Source: an uncultured Acetatifactor sp. (GTDB lineage: Bacteria; Bacillota; Clostridia; Lachnospirales; Lachnospiraceae). From it: a stretch of DNA of 55,710 bases. The position numbers and the translations under genes were made by a program. The notes beneath the pieces are model-generated. The model was not told the DNA's origin. It saw only the letters and a program-made list of their open reading frames with translations, and did not search any database. How positions within the stretch are numbered: position 1 is the first letter of the stretch; each line of letters starts with the position of its first letter. Below are positions 8,369 to 18,138 of the stretch, piece by piece. The stretch lies in the NCBI GenBank assembly GCA_910577665.1, contig CAJTOJ010000005.1, positions 1 through 55,710 of the forward strand, in the 5' to 3' direction.

Positions 8369-9547
8369 TCAGTCTACTATGACCAGTTCGTCCGTTTCCA
8401 GGGCTGTTTTCACCAGTTCGTCTATCTTTTCATCCAGATTATGCTCGTGCCGCCTTATAATATTCACATTGGGCTTGGTTACGGGATGCTTGGCCACAAA
8501 GATGGTGCAGCAGTCCTCAAATGGCTGTATAGAAGTCTCAAAGGTTCCGATCTTCTCCGATACCTCCACGATCTCCTGTTTGTCAAATCCGATCAGCGGA
8601 CGATACACTGGCAGCTCACACACCTCATTTGTGGCAATTAGGGAATTCATGGTCTGGGAGGCCACCTGGCCAATGCTCTCCCCTGTGATCAGCCCCAGGC
8701 AGCCTGTCTCCTTCGCGATATGCTCTGCAATCCGCATCATATACCGGCGCATGATGATAGTCAGCTCCTCGTGGGGGCATTTCTCATAGATATAGAGCTG
8801 GATATCTGTAAAATTGATCACATGGAGGTAGATCGGACCTGTATATCTGGACACGATCCTGGCCAGGTCCACCACCTTCTGCCTGGCCCGGTCACTGGTG
8901 TAGGGCGGGGCATGGAAATACACTGCATCTATTTTCACCCCCCGCTTTGCAATCATATAACCAGCCACCGGAGAGTCTATGCCCCCGGACAGAAGCAGCA
9001 TGGCCTTGCCGCCTGTGCCCACGGGCATCCCCCCGGGACCGGGAATGGTCTCCGAATAGATATATATCTTCTCCCGTATCTCCACGTTCAGCAGAATGTC
9101 CGGCTCATGGACATCCACCCGCATTTCGGGGTAAGCCTTAAGGATGACCTCTCCCAGATCTGCATTGATCTCCATGGACTCCTTGGGATAGTCCTTCCTG
9201 GCCCGGCGTGCATGTACTTTGAAGGTCTTGTTCCTTTGAGGATATACCTCCTCCAGATACCGTATGACCCTGTCACACAGTTTCTCGAATCCCTCATCCT
9301 CCACATACACCACAGGACAGATACCGGAGATGCCAAACACATGCTGTAAATGCTCCACTGTCTCTTCAAAATCGAAGTCTCCCTGTGCTTCTACATAGAT
9401 CCGCCCCTGAGACTTATGGATCAGGAAATCGCCCTCACATTTCTTCAGCGAGAACTTGATCTGATGAACCAGTGCATCCTCAAACAGATACCTGTTGCGT
9501 CCCTTAATACCGATCTCTGCATATTTTATCAGAAAAGCTGTAAACAT
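8369..9547 (-). CDS. thiI: tRNA 4-thiouridine synthase ThiI
   Basis: This 392-residue protein has an N-terminal ferredoxin-like/THUMP region and an ATP-pyrophosphatase domain with the PP-loop SGGIDSPVAGYMIAKRG. It lacks the C-terminal rhodanese domain of E. coli ThiI, as is normal for Firmicutes. ThiI adenylates U8 of tRNA and transfers sulfur to make 4-thiouridine; some ThiI proteins also serve thiazole synthesis. The adjacent NifS-like gene, 90 bases upstream on the same strand, is the probable sulfur donor. AGGAG five bases before the ATG at 9547 fixes the start. Confidence 0.94.
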   Translation of the reverse strand: MFTAFLIKYAEIGIKGRNRYLFEDALVHQIKFSLKKCEGDFLIHKSQGRIYVEAQGDFDFEETVEHLQHVFGISGICPVVYVEDEGFEKLCDRVIRYLEEVYPQRNKTFKVHARRARKDYPKESMEINADLGEVILKAYPEMRVDVHEPDILLNVEIREKIYIYSETIPGPGGMPVGTGGKAMLLLSGGIDSPVAGYMIAKRGVKIDAVYFHAPPYTSDRARQKVVDLARIVSRYTGPIYLHVINFTDIQLYIYEKCPHEELTIIMRRYMMRIAEHIAKETGCLGLITGESIGQVASQTMNSLIATNEVCELPVYRPLIGFDKQEIVEVSEKIGTFETSIQPFEDCCTIFVAKHPVTKPNVNIIRRHEHNLDEKIDELVKTALETDELVIVD

Positions 9548-9637
9548 AGTTTCTCCTATTTCCGGGCATTTACATGTCCTATCCATTCCCGTTTCCTGGA
9601 AATTGCGGCACTTCCCGGAGGTTCACTCCCCGGAAGT

Positions 9638-10807
9638 TTACCTCCGTGTGTACCTACGCAGTATAGGAATTTTATCATACATTACCCGCAATGTATAGTC
9701 TATTTCTTCTATTGTAGTATAAACAGAAAAGCTAAAACGGATGGTTGACCCAAGAAGGGCACTGTCCAGGCCCATGGCCTTCAGGGTAGCGGAGGGCTGG
9801 GGCTTCCTGGCCGCACAGGCGCTGCCTGCAGACACATAGATCCCTTCCTCCTCCAGGGCATGAAGCATCACTTCGCTGCGCACTCCTGCCACAGACACAC
9901 TGACAATGTGGCTGGCTGTACCCTCCCCATCCGGCTTCCCGGGAAGCAGGCCATTGATCTGGATACTCTCCATCTTCCGGATACCGTCCAAGAACTTTTT
10001 CTTGCACCCATAAAGCCGCTCCCTGTCCCCTTCATAATGCTGGTAAAGCAACTCGGCAGCCCTGGCCATACCGGCTGCTCCGGGCACATTGTCTGTACCA
10101 GAGCGCATATTCTTCTGCTGCCCGCCGCCGTGGAGCAGGGGATGGATCTTCACCTTGTCCCCCACATACAGGACACCGATTCCCTTTGGCCCATGGATCT
10201 TATGGCCACTGATGCTCATAAGGTCAATCCCCATTTTCCTGGGATATATCCTTGCCTTGCCAAATCCCTGTACAGCATCTACATGAAACAGGGTACCGGG
10301 ATTGAGCCGTTTGATCAAAGCGCCCGCCTCTGCAATGGGCTGCAGGGCCCCCATCTCATTGTTGGTGTGCATGATGGACACCAGAATGGTATCCGGGCCA
10401 ATGGCCCTCTGCAGGTCATCCAGGGAAATCTGCCCGTATGCATTGACTGGCAGATAGGTAATACCATATCCCTGTGCCTCCAGATATTTGCATGTCTGGA
10501 GAATGGCCGGATGCTCCACCTGGGTGGTAATGATATGGCGTCCCCGCCTGTTGTTGGCACTGGCTCCGCCAATCAATGCCATATTGTCAGATTCTGTTCC
10601 TCCCGAGGTAAAAAAAATTTCTTTATCCTGGACCTTCAGTAACCGGGCCATGGTCTCCTGGGCATAGCGCAGGTAATGCTCCGCCTCCACCCCTTTCCTG
10701 TGGAGACTGGAGGGGTTCCCATAGTCTTCACACATGATCTTTCGCATCAATTCTGCCACCTCCGGAAATACCCGGGTGGTAGCCGAATTGTCCAGATATA
10801 CTTCCAT
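9638..10807 (-). CDS. Cysteine desulfurase, NifS/IscS-like
   Basis: This PLP-dependent aminotransferase-fold enzyme has 389 residues. It starts MEVYLDNSATT, carries the PLP lysine in SGHKIHGPKG (K203) and the persulfide-forming cysteine in SAGSACAARKPQPS (C331). It removes sulfur from cysteine to give alanine and an enzyme persulfide. Because thiI follows in the same transcription unit, tRNA thiolation is the likely use, as for NifZ-ThiI of B. subtilis. The start at 10807 matches the family; AAGGAG lies 12 bases upstream. Another ATG at 10828 has AGGAGG only one base away. Confidence 0.93.
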   Translation of the reverse strand: MEVYLDNSATTRVFPEVAELMRKIMCEDYGNPSSLHRKGVEAEHYLRYAQETMARLLKVQDKEIFFTSGGTESDNMALIGGASANNRRGRHIITTQVEHPAILQTCKYLEAQGYGITYLPVNAYGQISLDDLQRAIGPDTILVSIMHTNNEMGALQPIAEAGALIKRLNPGTLFHVDAVQGFGKARIYPRKMGIDLMSISGHKIHGPKGIGVLYVGDKVKIHPLLHGGGQQKNMRSGTDNVPGAAGMARAAELLYQHYEGDRERLYGCKKKFLDGIRKMESIQINGLLPGKPDGEGTASHIVSVSVAGVRSEVMLHALEEEGIYVSAGSACAARKPQPSATLKAMGLDSALLGSTIRFSFSVYTTIEEIDYTLRVMYDKIPILRRYTRR

Positions 10808-10933
10808 GTCTACAATTCTCTCCTTCATGCCTCCTGCCCCGAAAGCAGTCCCTGTCTGAGAAACACTACCTGGATATGCTGACTCCAGGTACCAGATATG
10901 CCAAAGGGCAGATGGCCAAAATCTTCTTATCTT

Positions 10934-10962
10934 ATTATATGATACCAGGGTCAAAAGGTCAA
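10934..10962 (-). promoter_or_regulatory. Sigma-A type promoter of nifS-thiI
   Basis: TTGACC (10962-10957) and TATAAT (10939-10934) are 17 bases apart on the minus strand. The transcript would start about 120 bases before the nifS-like start codon. Confidence 0.75.
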
Positions 10963-10977
10963 AAAATCCGATGCAAG

Positions 10978-11730
10978 CTAATTTATCCCCTCCAGCCGGT
11001 ATACTAGCCAGGCCAGCACTGTCATCCCTGCCGTCTCTGTCCGCAGGATCCGCCTGCCCAGGGTCACCGGCAGGGCACCACCCTCCACCGCCCGGGCCAC
11101 CTCCGTCTCATCGAATCCACCCTCCGGTCCAATGAAAATAGCGATACTCTGGCCCGGCACCAGCCTCTCTATGGCCTGCCGGGTCTGCCCCATATCTTCC
11201 GCCAGTTCATAGGGAAGAAGCCTGACATCCATGTCAGCTGCCATCTCCATGGCCCTGGCAAAATCTACCACCTCTGTCACCTCAGGCACGACACCCCTTT
11301 TGCTCTGTTTGGCTGCTGCCTGGGCAATCCCCTGCCACCTGGCCACCTTGGCCTGGGCCTTCTTCCCATCCAGTTTCACCACACAGCGCTTCATGGTCAC
11401 AGGAATGATCTGGTATATCCCAAGTTCCACGCATTTCTGGATGATCCATTCCATCTTATCCCCTTTTGGCAGCCCCTGGAACAGATGTATCCGGGATGGC
11501 AGTTCCACCTGGGCCTCCTTCACAAAACGCAGTTCGCATAAGACCTGGTCATCTTCCAGGGCCAGGATGGCACAGCGGTATTCCCTGCCATCCTTCCCGT
11601 TGCTCACATTCAGCTCCTCCCCTGGCTTCATGCGAAGCACATTCCGAATATGGTTCACATCCTCCCCCAGGATAACGACACGCCTGTCATCCAACCGGAT
11701 CTGCACAGGCTCTACAAAAAACTGATACAT
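10978..11730 (-). CDS. rsmE: 16S rRNA m3U1498 methyltransferase RsmE
   Basis: This SPOUT-fold methyltransferase has 250 residues. The knotted SAM-binding part is visible in FIGPEGGFDETEV and LGRRILRTETAGM, and HLFQGLPKGDKMEWIIQKCVELG is typical of the family. RsmE methylates N3 of U1498 in 16S rRNA of the 30S subunit. The gene follows prmA closely, a common pair. GGGAG seven bases before the ATG at 11730 decides the start; a longer frame to 11766 would overlap prmA slightly. Confidence 0.95.
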   Translation of the reverse strand: MYQFFVEPVQIRLDDRRVVILGEDVNHIRNVLRMKPGEELNVSNGKDGREYRCAILALEDDQVLCELRFVKEAQVELPSRIHLFQGLPKGDKMEWIIQKCVELGIYQIIPVTMKRCVVKLDGKKAQAKVARWQGIAQAAAKQSKRGVVPEVTEVVDFARAMEMAADMDVRLLPYELAEDMGQTRQAIERLVPGQSIAIFIGPEGGFDETEVARAVEGGALPVTLGRRILRTETAGMTVLAWLVYRLEGIN

Positions 11731-11756
11731 GCATCTTCTCCCTTTTAACACCCCTG

Positions 11757-12755
11757 TTAGGAGCAATGACTCTCAACCCTGGCCGTAACGCTCACCCACT
11801 CCCCCTGGTGAGTCACTTCCAGCACGGTAAGCCCTGCCGCCTCCACAGCCTTCACCACTGTGTCCTCCTTGTCATCAATGATCCCGGATGTAATATAGAT
11901 GCCGCCTTCCTTCAACTGCCCGACAATCACAGGGGTCAGCGGTACCAGCACATCTGCCAGGATATTGGCCACCACAATGTCATAGCAGCCATACCCCACC
12001 TGGTCCTGTATCTCTTTCTCCGTGATAATATTGCCGATCAGCAGGTCAAACTGTCCCTGGGCGATGCCATTGGCCTCACAGTTCTGTGCCACCGCATCTG
12101 CCGCACAGATATCCAGGTCCGTGCCCACCACATGTCTTGCGCCGAACATCAGGGACAGGATGCCCAGGATCCCGCTTCCTGTACCCACATCCAGCAGCCT
12201 GGTATCGGATGTGATGTATTTCCGAAGCTGTCTGATGCAGAGCTGGGTGGTCTCATGCATGCCTGTGCCAAAGGCTGTGCCCGGGTCAATGTGCAGCACC
12301 AGTTTCTCCTGGTCCTCCACCTTCACATCCTCCCAGGAAGGAATCACCAGAATGTCATCAATATAAAACTGATGGAAATACTGTTTCCAATTGTTGATCC
12401 AGTCAATGTCCTCGGTCTCATCCACTGTGATGCTTCCCTCACCGATCTCACAGAAAAGGCGCAGACCCTCCAGTTCCTTCCTGACAGCCTCCACCACCTG
12501 TTCCACATCCCTGGACTGCCCCTGTACTTCCAGACTTCCGTCCTCCTTCTTCTCCACGAAAAAGCTCAAGTACGCAATCCCGTCATCCTCCTGCCCCTCC
12601 GGCAGGATATCCACGAACATCTGCTCCTTTTCCAGGGCTGTTAGCGGCACCTTGTCCTCGATCTGGGCACCTTCCAGCCCAATGTCATACAAGGTACTGA
12701 TAATGATGTCCTCTGCCTCCGTCACTGTCTTGATCCGAAATCTCACCCACTTCAT
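11757..12755 (-). CDS. prmA: Ribosomal protein L11 methyltransferase PrmA
   Basis: The 332-residue protein has an N-terminal substrate-recognition domain and a class I methyltransferase domain with DPGTAFGTGMHETTQ and the SAM motif DVGTGSGILGI, then VVANILADVL. PrmA trimethylates ribosomal protein L11. The start codon at 12755 follows AGGAGG by eight bases. It is the first gene of a prmA-rsmE unit with its own promoter at 12818-12846. Confidence 0.95.
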   Translation of the reverse strand: MKWVRFRIKTVTEAEDIIISTLYDIGLEGAQIEDKVPLTALEKEQMFVDILPEGQEDDGIAYLSFFVEKKEDGSLEVQGQSRDVEQVVEAVRKELEGLRLFCEIGEGSITVDETEDIDWINNWKQYFHQFYIDDILVIPSWEDVKVEDQEKLVLHIDPGTAFGTGMHETTQLCIRQLRKYITSDTRLLDVGTGSGILGILSLMFGARHVVGTDLDICAADAVAQNCEANGIAQGQFDLLIGNIITEKEIQDQVGYGCYDIVVANILADVLVPLTPVIVGQLKEGGIYITSGIIDDKEDTVVKAVEAAGLTVLEVTHQGEWVSVTARVESHCS

Positions 12756-12817
12756 GGTTACATCCTCCTGCCCGCTTCAAGGAAAAGTCTCTCATCCTTT
12801 CCGGAAATTGTTTTACC

Positions 12818-12846
12818 AGTGTACCACACAAAAACTATTTTTCCAA
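12818..12846 (-). promoter_or_regulatory. Putative promoter of prmA-rsmE
   Basis: TTGGAA (12846-12841) and TACACT (12823-12818) are 17 bases apart on the minus strand. The site lies between mobile element A and prmA. Confidence 0.6.
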
Positions 12847-12872
12847 CCTGTTTTCCATGATTTCCTCCTAGC

Positions 12873-12986
12873 GTTACTGTTCACAGGTGCCACCGCGAGG
12901 TGTTTTCACGCGTCCCCGGCGTGACAAACCCGAGACAACCTGTGCCAAAACGCCTGCATTTGGTGTTTTGTGTGCATATGTTGCTG
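12873..12986 (+). mobile_element. MITE-like element copy A (right end missing)
   Basis: The copy starts with the left terminal repeat GTTACTGTTCAC and carries the core CGCGAGGTGTTTTCACGC, then GCGTGACAAACCCGAGAC. It is nearly identical to copy D (24763-24895) up to about 12986, where the similarity stops, about 20 bases before the expected right end. It overlaps the 3' end of the minus-strand O-antigen-ligase-like gene and encodes that protein's last 26 residues and stop codon. Confidence 0.8.
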
Positions 12987-14666
12987 CCCTTCACCCTCCA
13001 CAGCTTTGCCGCACATCCTTCTCCCATAGCTCTCTCCCATGCCAAGCACCAGGAAAAACAGTGGCGTACTTAGCACCTGCTGGAAACTCACCAGGGAATG
13101 GATCCCATACATGGCCAGGGCCAGCACCACCGGCAGATACCTGCGGTATCTCCTGGCGGCGGCCCCATAGACGGCCAGGGCGCTGCCCAGTCCCAGCAAT
13201 CCCGTGTTCACCAGATGATTCAGCCATTGGTTGTGGGCATTGGCATAGACTGCCCCTGCAAAACGTCCCTCTGTGCCGAGCCACTCCCCGGCCCCAAGTT
13301 CCCCATAGATATAATCTGCAAAACAGTCCGGGCCTGCCCCCAGCGCCTTCTGCTTCCAGTCCCCCTTTAGAAAGCCCTGGACAGCCGCCTTCCACAGTCC
13401 TCCCCGGCCACTGCCCCAGTGGACATCCATGGCAGATCCCTTCCCGGATCCTGTCTGGACACCTGCAGCATAATGTGTCATCAAAGGCAGTGCATATACC
13501 AGAAGCAAGGCCATAACGCCGCAGCAGACTGCCAGAAGGGGCAGTCTCCCCAGCAGATGCCAGACAACCCTGGCAAGATCTTCTTTCCTGTCACCTGCAG
13601 GATGCACTGGATGGTTCCGGCCCAGTCTTCTCCAAGCCGCGTACCACACCAGACACACAGCCCCCACAGGCCACCACCCCCACCAGGCGATCCAGGAGAT
13701 TCCCACACTGTCCGCAGGCAGGGACCGTACTGCCTTCTCCCCCAGTGCCATGGCCATACGGCCATATACCGGCAGGCTGCAAAACAGGCCTCCTGCCAAC
13801 AGCATGGTCCTGCCCAGGACCTGGTCCTCTCTCTGTCCCCACAGGATTCCCACCCCCAGGCAGACTGCCGCACACACCAGGCCGCCGTCACTGCCCTGAA
13901 TACACAGAAGCAGCAGGCCCAGCAGGCTTACCACATACAACCACCCGCACCTGGCCCGGCTGGCAGCCTTCATATATCCTGCCACTGGTACTGCCAGTGC
14001 CACACTACAATAGCCGCAGAACCAGTTGATATTCCCGATCGTGGACAACAGATGGCTGTATTCCCAGTCACCGGTGTTCCAGACTGCCATCAGTCCCAGG
14101 GGATCCAGTCCCAGCCGGTTGCACAGCCCCACTGCCATCACCAGGAAAAATCCCCCTTCCCACAGATATACAGGGAACCGTGCCCCCTGGTAACACCTGG
14201 AAGCAAAAAAATAAATTCCCACGAATAGAAGCTGGGATACAGCCCCCATATACCACTCCCGGTAGCCCGTCCAGGCTGTGGCGCCATAGCTGCTGCACAG
14301 GGCTGAAAGCACTGCACTGCAGCCATAACACAACATACAGCAGTCCACAGGGCTGAAAATTCCCCTGGATCTCCTAAACCTGCCGGGATCCCCGGACCGT
14401 TCCTTCCCCTGGAATCCGTTGCCCATTCCCACAGGATTCCTCTGCCCCCCAGGACCCCCGCCATGCCAGCGCTTCCTATAGAATCCCACTCCCTCTGCCA
14501 GTATGCCGCACAAAACCAGTGCCAGACAGAACAAGGACAAGTTCCGGAACAGCCTATATTTCACATCCCCCAACTGCCAATAGCTGCCCCCTGTATACAG
14601 GGGCAGGACCACAGCCAGTATTACAATATAAAAATTGCACAACATTTCCAGAAAACCGTTTCCCAT
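12906..14666 (-). CDS. O-antigen ligase/polymerase-like membrane protein
   Basis: The 586-residue protein has about 12 hydrophobic segments and a large loop near its C-terminal third. The segment AHNQWLNHLVNTGLLGL matches the H-N-x-(x)-L region of the O-antigen ligase (Wzy_C/WaaL) family. Such proteins join or polymerise lipid-linked glycans outside the membrane; the substrate here is unknown, and no glycan gene cluster is nearby. The last 26 residues, from QQHMHTKHQ onwards, are encoded by mobile element A, so the native C-terminus was replaced. The gene follows the dnaJ terminator and should have its own promoter, which I could not identify. The start at 14666 is the longest choice and is uncertain. 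Confidence 0.8.
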   Translation of the reverse strand: MGNGFLEMLCNFYIVILAVVLPLYTGGSYWQLGDVKYRLFRNLSLFCLALVLCGILAEGVGFYRKRWHGGGPGGQRNPVGMGNGFQGKERSGDPGRFRRSRGIFSPVDCCMLCYGCSAVLSALCSSYGATAWTGYREWYMGAVSQLLFVGIYFFASRCYQGARFPVYLWEGGFFLVMAVGLCNRLGLDPLGLMAVWNTGDWEYSHLLSTIGNINWFCGYCSVALAVPVAGYMKAASRARCGWLYVVSLLGLLLLCIQGSDGGLVCAAVCLGVGILWGQREDQVLGRTMLLAGGLFCSLPVYGRMAMALGEKAVRSLPADSVGISWIAWWGWWPVGAVCLVWYAAWRRLGRNHPVHPAGDRKEDLARVVWHLLGRLPLLAVCCGVMALLLVYALPLMTHYAAGVQTGSGKGSAMDVHWGSGRGGLWKAAVQGFLKGDWKQKALGAGPDCFADYIYGELGAGEWLGTEGRFAGAVYANAHNQWLNHLVNTGLLGLGSALAVYGAAARRYRRYLPVVLALAMYGIHSLVSFQQVLSTPLFFLVLGMGESYGRRMCGKAVEGEGQQHMHTKHQMQAFWHRLSRVCHAGDA

Positions 14667-14721
14667 GTCACCTTATCCGTCCTGTCACTTTTTTCCCGTA
14701 GGCAATGAACTAAAAGAAATA

Positions 14722-14756
14722 GCCCCCGCTTTCTCTTCTCCGAAAAAAGCGGGGGC
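14722..14756 (-). terminator. Rho-independent terminator of the heat-shock operon
   Basis: An 11-bp stem GCCCCCGCTTT / AAAGCGGGGGC is followed on the minus strand by TATTTCTTTT. It lies about 50 bases after the dnaJ stop codon. Confidence 0.88.
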
Positions 14757-14805
14757 ACCAGGCATACCGCCTATAGCGGTACAAATATTCTGCTTCCTGA
14801 CACTT

Positions 14806-15990
14806 TTATTTCCAGAATTTCTTCTTTTTCCCTTCTTTACCCTCCTTGGCTTCCTTGGACTCACCACCAGTCTCCTGTCCGGTGTATGCCTTTACAGCAT
14901 TCAGGGAATCCCCTGTCAGCTCATCGAACTGACGCAGCAGTTCCTTTGCCTCCGGCTTCAGTTTGTCGGGCACCTGTACCACCAGGGTCACATAATGATC
15001 GCCACGGATATCCTTATTCCGCAGGGAAGGCACTCCCTTCCCTTTTAGGCGGACCCTGGTATCTGTCTGGGTTCCGGCCTTTACAGGGTAGATCACCTTA
15101 CCGTCCACAGTATCCACCAGGACCTCACCCCCCAGCGCCGCCATGGCAAAGGAAATGGGAACCGTGGAATAGATATCCATCTCCTGTCTCTGGAAGATCG
15201 GATGGCGTCCCACGATCACTTCCACATGTACGTCTCCCCTGGGACCACCATTAATCCCCGGTTCTCCCAGACCGGGCACACGGATGGACTGTCCATTGTC
15301 AATACCGGCAGGAATATCTACGGAATAACGTTTTTGCATGGGTATATATCCGGTTCCACGGCAATCCCCGCACTTCTCCCGGATGATTTTCCCGCTCCCC
15401 TGACATTCCGGACAAGTCTGCACATTCCGCACAGTACCGAAGAAAGATTGCTGGGTAAATACCACCTGTCCCTTGCCGCCACACTTGGAGCAGGTCTCCG
15501 GGCTGGTACCGGGCTTCGCACCGGAACCATTACATTTCTTACAGGTTTCCTTCACTGTCAAGTCGATTTCTTTCTTACAGCCAGACACAGCTTCCTCGAA
15601 AGTGATCCGCACACTGGTACGCAGGTTGGCCCCCCTCATGGGACCATTGCTGGCTCCCCGGCTGCGCCCGCCTCCAAACAGATCTCCAAATATGTCACCA
15701 AATATATCGCCAAAGTCTGCACCGCTGAAATCAAAACCACCCGGCCCTCCGGCACCACCTTCAAAGGCAGCATGGCCGAACTGGTCATACTGGCGCCTTT
15801 TGTCCGGATCACTTAACACTGCATACGCCTCAGAAGCTTCCTTGAATTTCTTCTCTGCCTCTGCATCGCCAGGATTCATATCCGGATGATATTTCTTAGC
15901 CAGTACGCGGTATGCCTTTTTGATGGCATTGTCGTCTGCACTCTTGTCAACGCCGAGAACTTCATAATAGTCACGCTTCTGCTCTGCCAT
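14806..15990 (-). CDS. dnaJ: Chaperone protein DnaJ
   Basis: This is a type I J-protein of 394 residues. It has a J domain with HPD at 35-37, a Gly/Phe-rich linker with repeated GDIFGD, four zinc-binding CxxCxGxG repeats (CKKCNGSG, CSKCGGKG, CPECQGSG, CGDCRGTG), two substrate-binding domains and a Lys/Glu-rich tail. It stimulates the DnaK ATPase and delivers unfolded clients. It is the last gene of hrcA-grpE-dnaK-dnaJ. GGAGG six bases before the ATG at 15990 fixes the start; the frame extends to 16020 without support. The 276 bases between dnaK and dnaJ hold no gene I can support. Confidence 0.97.
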   Translation of the reverse strand: MAEQKRDYYEVLGVDKSADDNAIKKAYRVLAKKYHPDMNPGDAEAEKKFKEASEAYAVLSDPDKRRQYDQFGHAAFEGGAGGPGGFDFSGADFGDIFGDIFGDLFGGGRSRGASNGPMRGANLRTSVRITFEEAVSGCKKEIDLTVKETCKKCNGSGAKPGTSPETCSKCGGKGQVVFTQQSFFGTVRNVQTCPECQGSGKIIREKCGDCRGTGYIPMQKRYSVDIPAGIDNGQSIRVPGLGEPGINGGPRGDVHVEVIVGRHPIFQRQEMDIYSTVPISFAMAALGGEVLVDTVDGKVIYPVKAGTQTDTRVRLKGKGVPSLRNKDIRGDHYVTLVVQVPDKLKPEAKELLRQFDELTGDSLNAVKAYTGQETGGESKEAKEGKEGKKKKFWK

Positions 15991-16266
15991 AGGTAACCTC
16001 CATCCTACCTCGAAGTACAATGCCCATAGGACTTACGAATCATCTTTTATCACAATACTTCGCACAGGAGACATCCCGGAACTGACTTTTTGTCCGGCAC
16101 GTACCCCTGTGCTCCTCTCCTTTGCATCAGCATACCACAAAGGAACCCAATGACATGCTGGTACCCTGCGATTCCTTCTATCCAGGACTGTCAGTTCCCT
16201 GGCCAGCCGGCCTTGCGGGAACCAACAGTCTACATGATAGCATACTTTACCCTGGGATTCAATCCC

Positions 16267-18138
16267 TTAGATCTCCCGGAAATCTCCATCAATCACATCA
16301 TCATCCGGTGCGGAACTGCCGTCAGTCCCTGCAGCACCACCCATATCCGGGCCTGCCTGGCCTCCCTGGGCCTGCTGCATATTCTCATACATCTTGGTAA
16401 ACAGGGTCTGGGCACTATTCGTCAGCTTTTCCTTGGCTGCTTTCAGCTCATCCAGGTCGCTGTCGCTCATCTCCTGATCCCTGGTTCTCTCCAGAATTGC
16501 CTTCACAGCATCCAGATCAGACTGCACGGCAGACTTGTCGCTGTCGCTCAACTTGTCACCGACTTCCTCCAGGGCCTTCTCGGTCTGGAACACAAAGGAA
16601 TCTGCATCGTTTCTGGCTTCCACAGCCTCCTTGCGCTTCTTGTCCTGGGCCTCGAACTCGGCTGCTTCCTTGATGGCCCTGTCGATGTCCGCCTCAGACA
16701 TATTGGAGCCTGCAGTGATAGTGATATGCTGCTCTTTGCCCGTGCCAAGGTCTTTTGCCGATACATTCACAATACCATTGGCGTCAATGTCAAAAGTAAC
16801 CTCGATCTGGGGTACCCCCCTCCTTGCAGGCGGGATCCCATCCAAGCGGAACTGTCCAAGAGACTTGTTGTCCCGGGCAAACTGTCTCTCACCCTGCACC
16901 ACATTGATGTCCACAGCAGTCTGATTATCTGCCGCAGTGGAGAAAATCTGGCTCTTCTTGGTAGGGATGGTGGTATTTCTCTCTATCAGCTTGGTTGCCA
17001 CACCGCCCATGGTCTCAATGGACAGGGACAAAGGTGTCACATCCAGCAGCAGGATATCACCTGCTCCGGCATCGCCTGCCAGCTTGCCGCCCTGCACGGA
17101 AGCGCCAATGGCTACACACTCATCGGGGTTTAGGGACTTGCTGGGTTCCTTGCCAGTGAGCTGTCTCACCTTATCCTGCACGGCAGGGATACGGGTGGAA
17201 CCACCCACCAGCAGCACCTGGCCCAGATCAGCATTGGTCAGTCCTGCATCCTTCATGGCATTCTGCACGGGGATAGCTGTCTTGTCAACCAGATCCCTGG
17301 TCAGCTCGTCAAACTGTGCCCTTGTAAGGTTCATGTCAAAATGCTTGGGACCTTCTGCATTTGCAGTGATGAAAGGCAGGTTGATATTGGTGGTCATAGC
17401 GCTGGAAAGCTCCTTCTTGGCCTTCTCAGCCGCTTCTTTCAGTCTCTGCATAGCCATCTTGTCACCAGAGAGGTCTACCCCCTCGGCCTTCTTGAACTCA
17501 TTGAGCATCCACTGGATCACCTTGTTGTCAAAGTCATCACCGCCCAGATGGGTATCGCCGTTGGTAGATAGCACTTCAATGACGCCATCCCCAATCTCGA
17601 TAATGGACACATCAAAGGTACCGCCACCCAGGTCATATACCATGATCTTCTGTTCTTTTTCATTGTCAAGCCCATACGCCAGGGCTGCCGCCGTAGGCTC
17701 GTTGATGATACGTCTTACGTCCAATCCTGCGATCTTGCCGGCATCCTTGGTAGCCTGACGCTGTGCGTCATTGAAATAAGCCGGAACCGTGATCACAGCC
17801 TCTGTGACTTTCTCGCCCAGATAGCTCTCTGCATCTGCTTTCAGCTTCTGCAGGATCATAGCGGAGATCTGCTGGGGGGAGTACTTCTTACCGTCAATGG
17901 AACGGCCGTTGTCCGTGCCCATGTCCCTTTTGATGGAAGCGATGGTCTTCTCCGCGTTGGTTACCGCCTGGCGCTTTGCAGGTTCGCCTACCAGCCTCTC
18001 TCCTGTCTTGGTAAAAGCCACTACGGACGGGGTGGTCCTGGCACCCTCGGCGTTTGCGATCACAGTGGGCTTGCCGCCCTCCATCACAGCCACACAACTG
18101 TTCGTGGTACCCAGATCAATACCGATAATCTTGCTCAT
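16267..18138 (-). CDS. dnaK: Chaperone protein DnaK (Hsp70)
   Basis: The 623-residue Hsp70 is complete. Its nucleotide-binding domain starts MSKIIGIDLGTTNSCVAVME and contains the phosphate motif MVYDLGGGTFDVSI. A substrate-binding domain and a helical lid follow, and the protein ends in a Gly-rich tail and DDDVIDGDFREI, close to the usual acidic terminus. It folds and protects proteins with DnaJ and GrpE. An ATG six bases earlier (18144) also exists, but AGGAGG is best spaced (eight bases) for 18138. Control by HrcA through CIRCE is expected at the operon start. Confidence 0.98.
   Translation of the reverse strand: MSKIIGIDLGTTNSCVAVMEGGKPTVIANAEGARTTPSVVAFTKTGERLVGEPAKRQAVTNAEKTIASIKRDMGTDNGRSIDGKKYSPQQISAMILQKLKADAESYLGEKVTEAVITVPAYFNDAQRQATKDAGKIAGLDVRRIINEPTAAALAYGLDNEKEQKIMVYDLGGGTFDVSIIEIGDGVIEVLSTNGDTHLGGDDFDNKVIQWMLNEFKKAEGVDLSGDKMAMQRLKEAAEKAKKELSSAMTTNINLPFITANAEGPKHFDMNLTRAQFDELTRDLVDKTAIPVQNAMKDAGLTNADLGQVLLVGGSTRIPAVQDKVRQLTGKEPSKSLNPDECVAIGASVQGGKLAGDAGAGDILLLDVTPLSLSIETMGGVATKLIERNTTIPTKKSQIFSTAADNQTAVDINVVQGERQFARDNKSLGQFRLDGIPPARRGVPQIEVTFDIDANGIVNVSAKDLGTGKEQHITITAGSNMSEADIDRAIKEAAEFEAQDKKRKEAVEARNDADSFVFQTEKALEEVGDKLSDSDKSAVQSDLDAVKAILERTRDQEMSDSDLDELKAAKEKLTNSAQTLFTKMYENMQQAQGGQAGPDMGGAAGTDGSSAPDDDVIDGDFREI

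Noticed and set aside
16090..17133. Plus-strand open frame of 347 codons opposite dnaK
   Set aside because: It is a shadow of dnaK without a domain or ribosome binding site.
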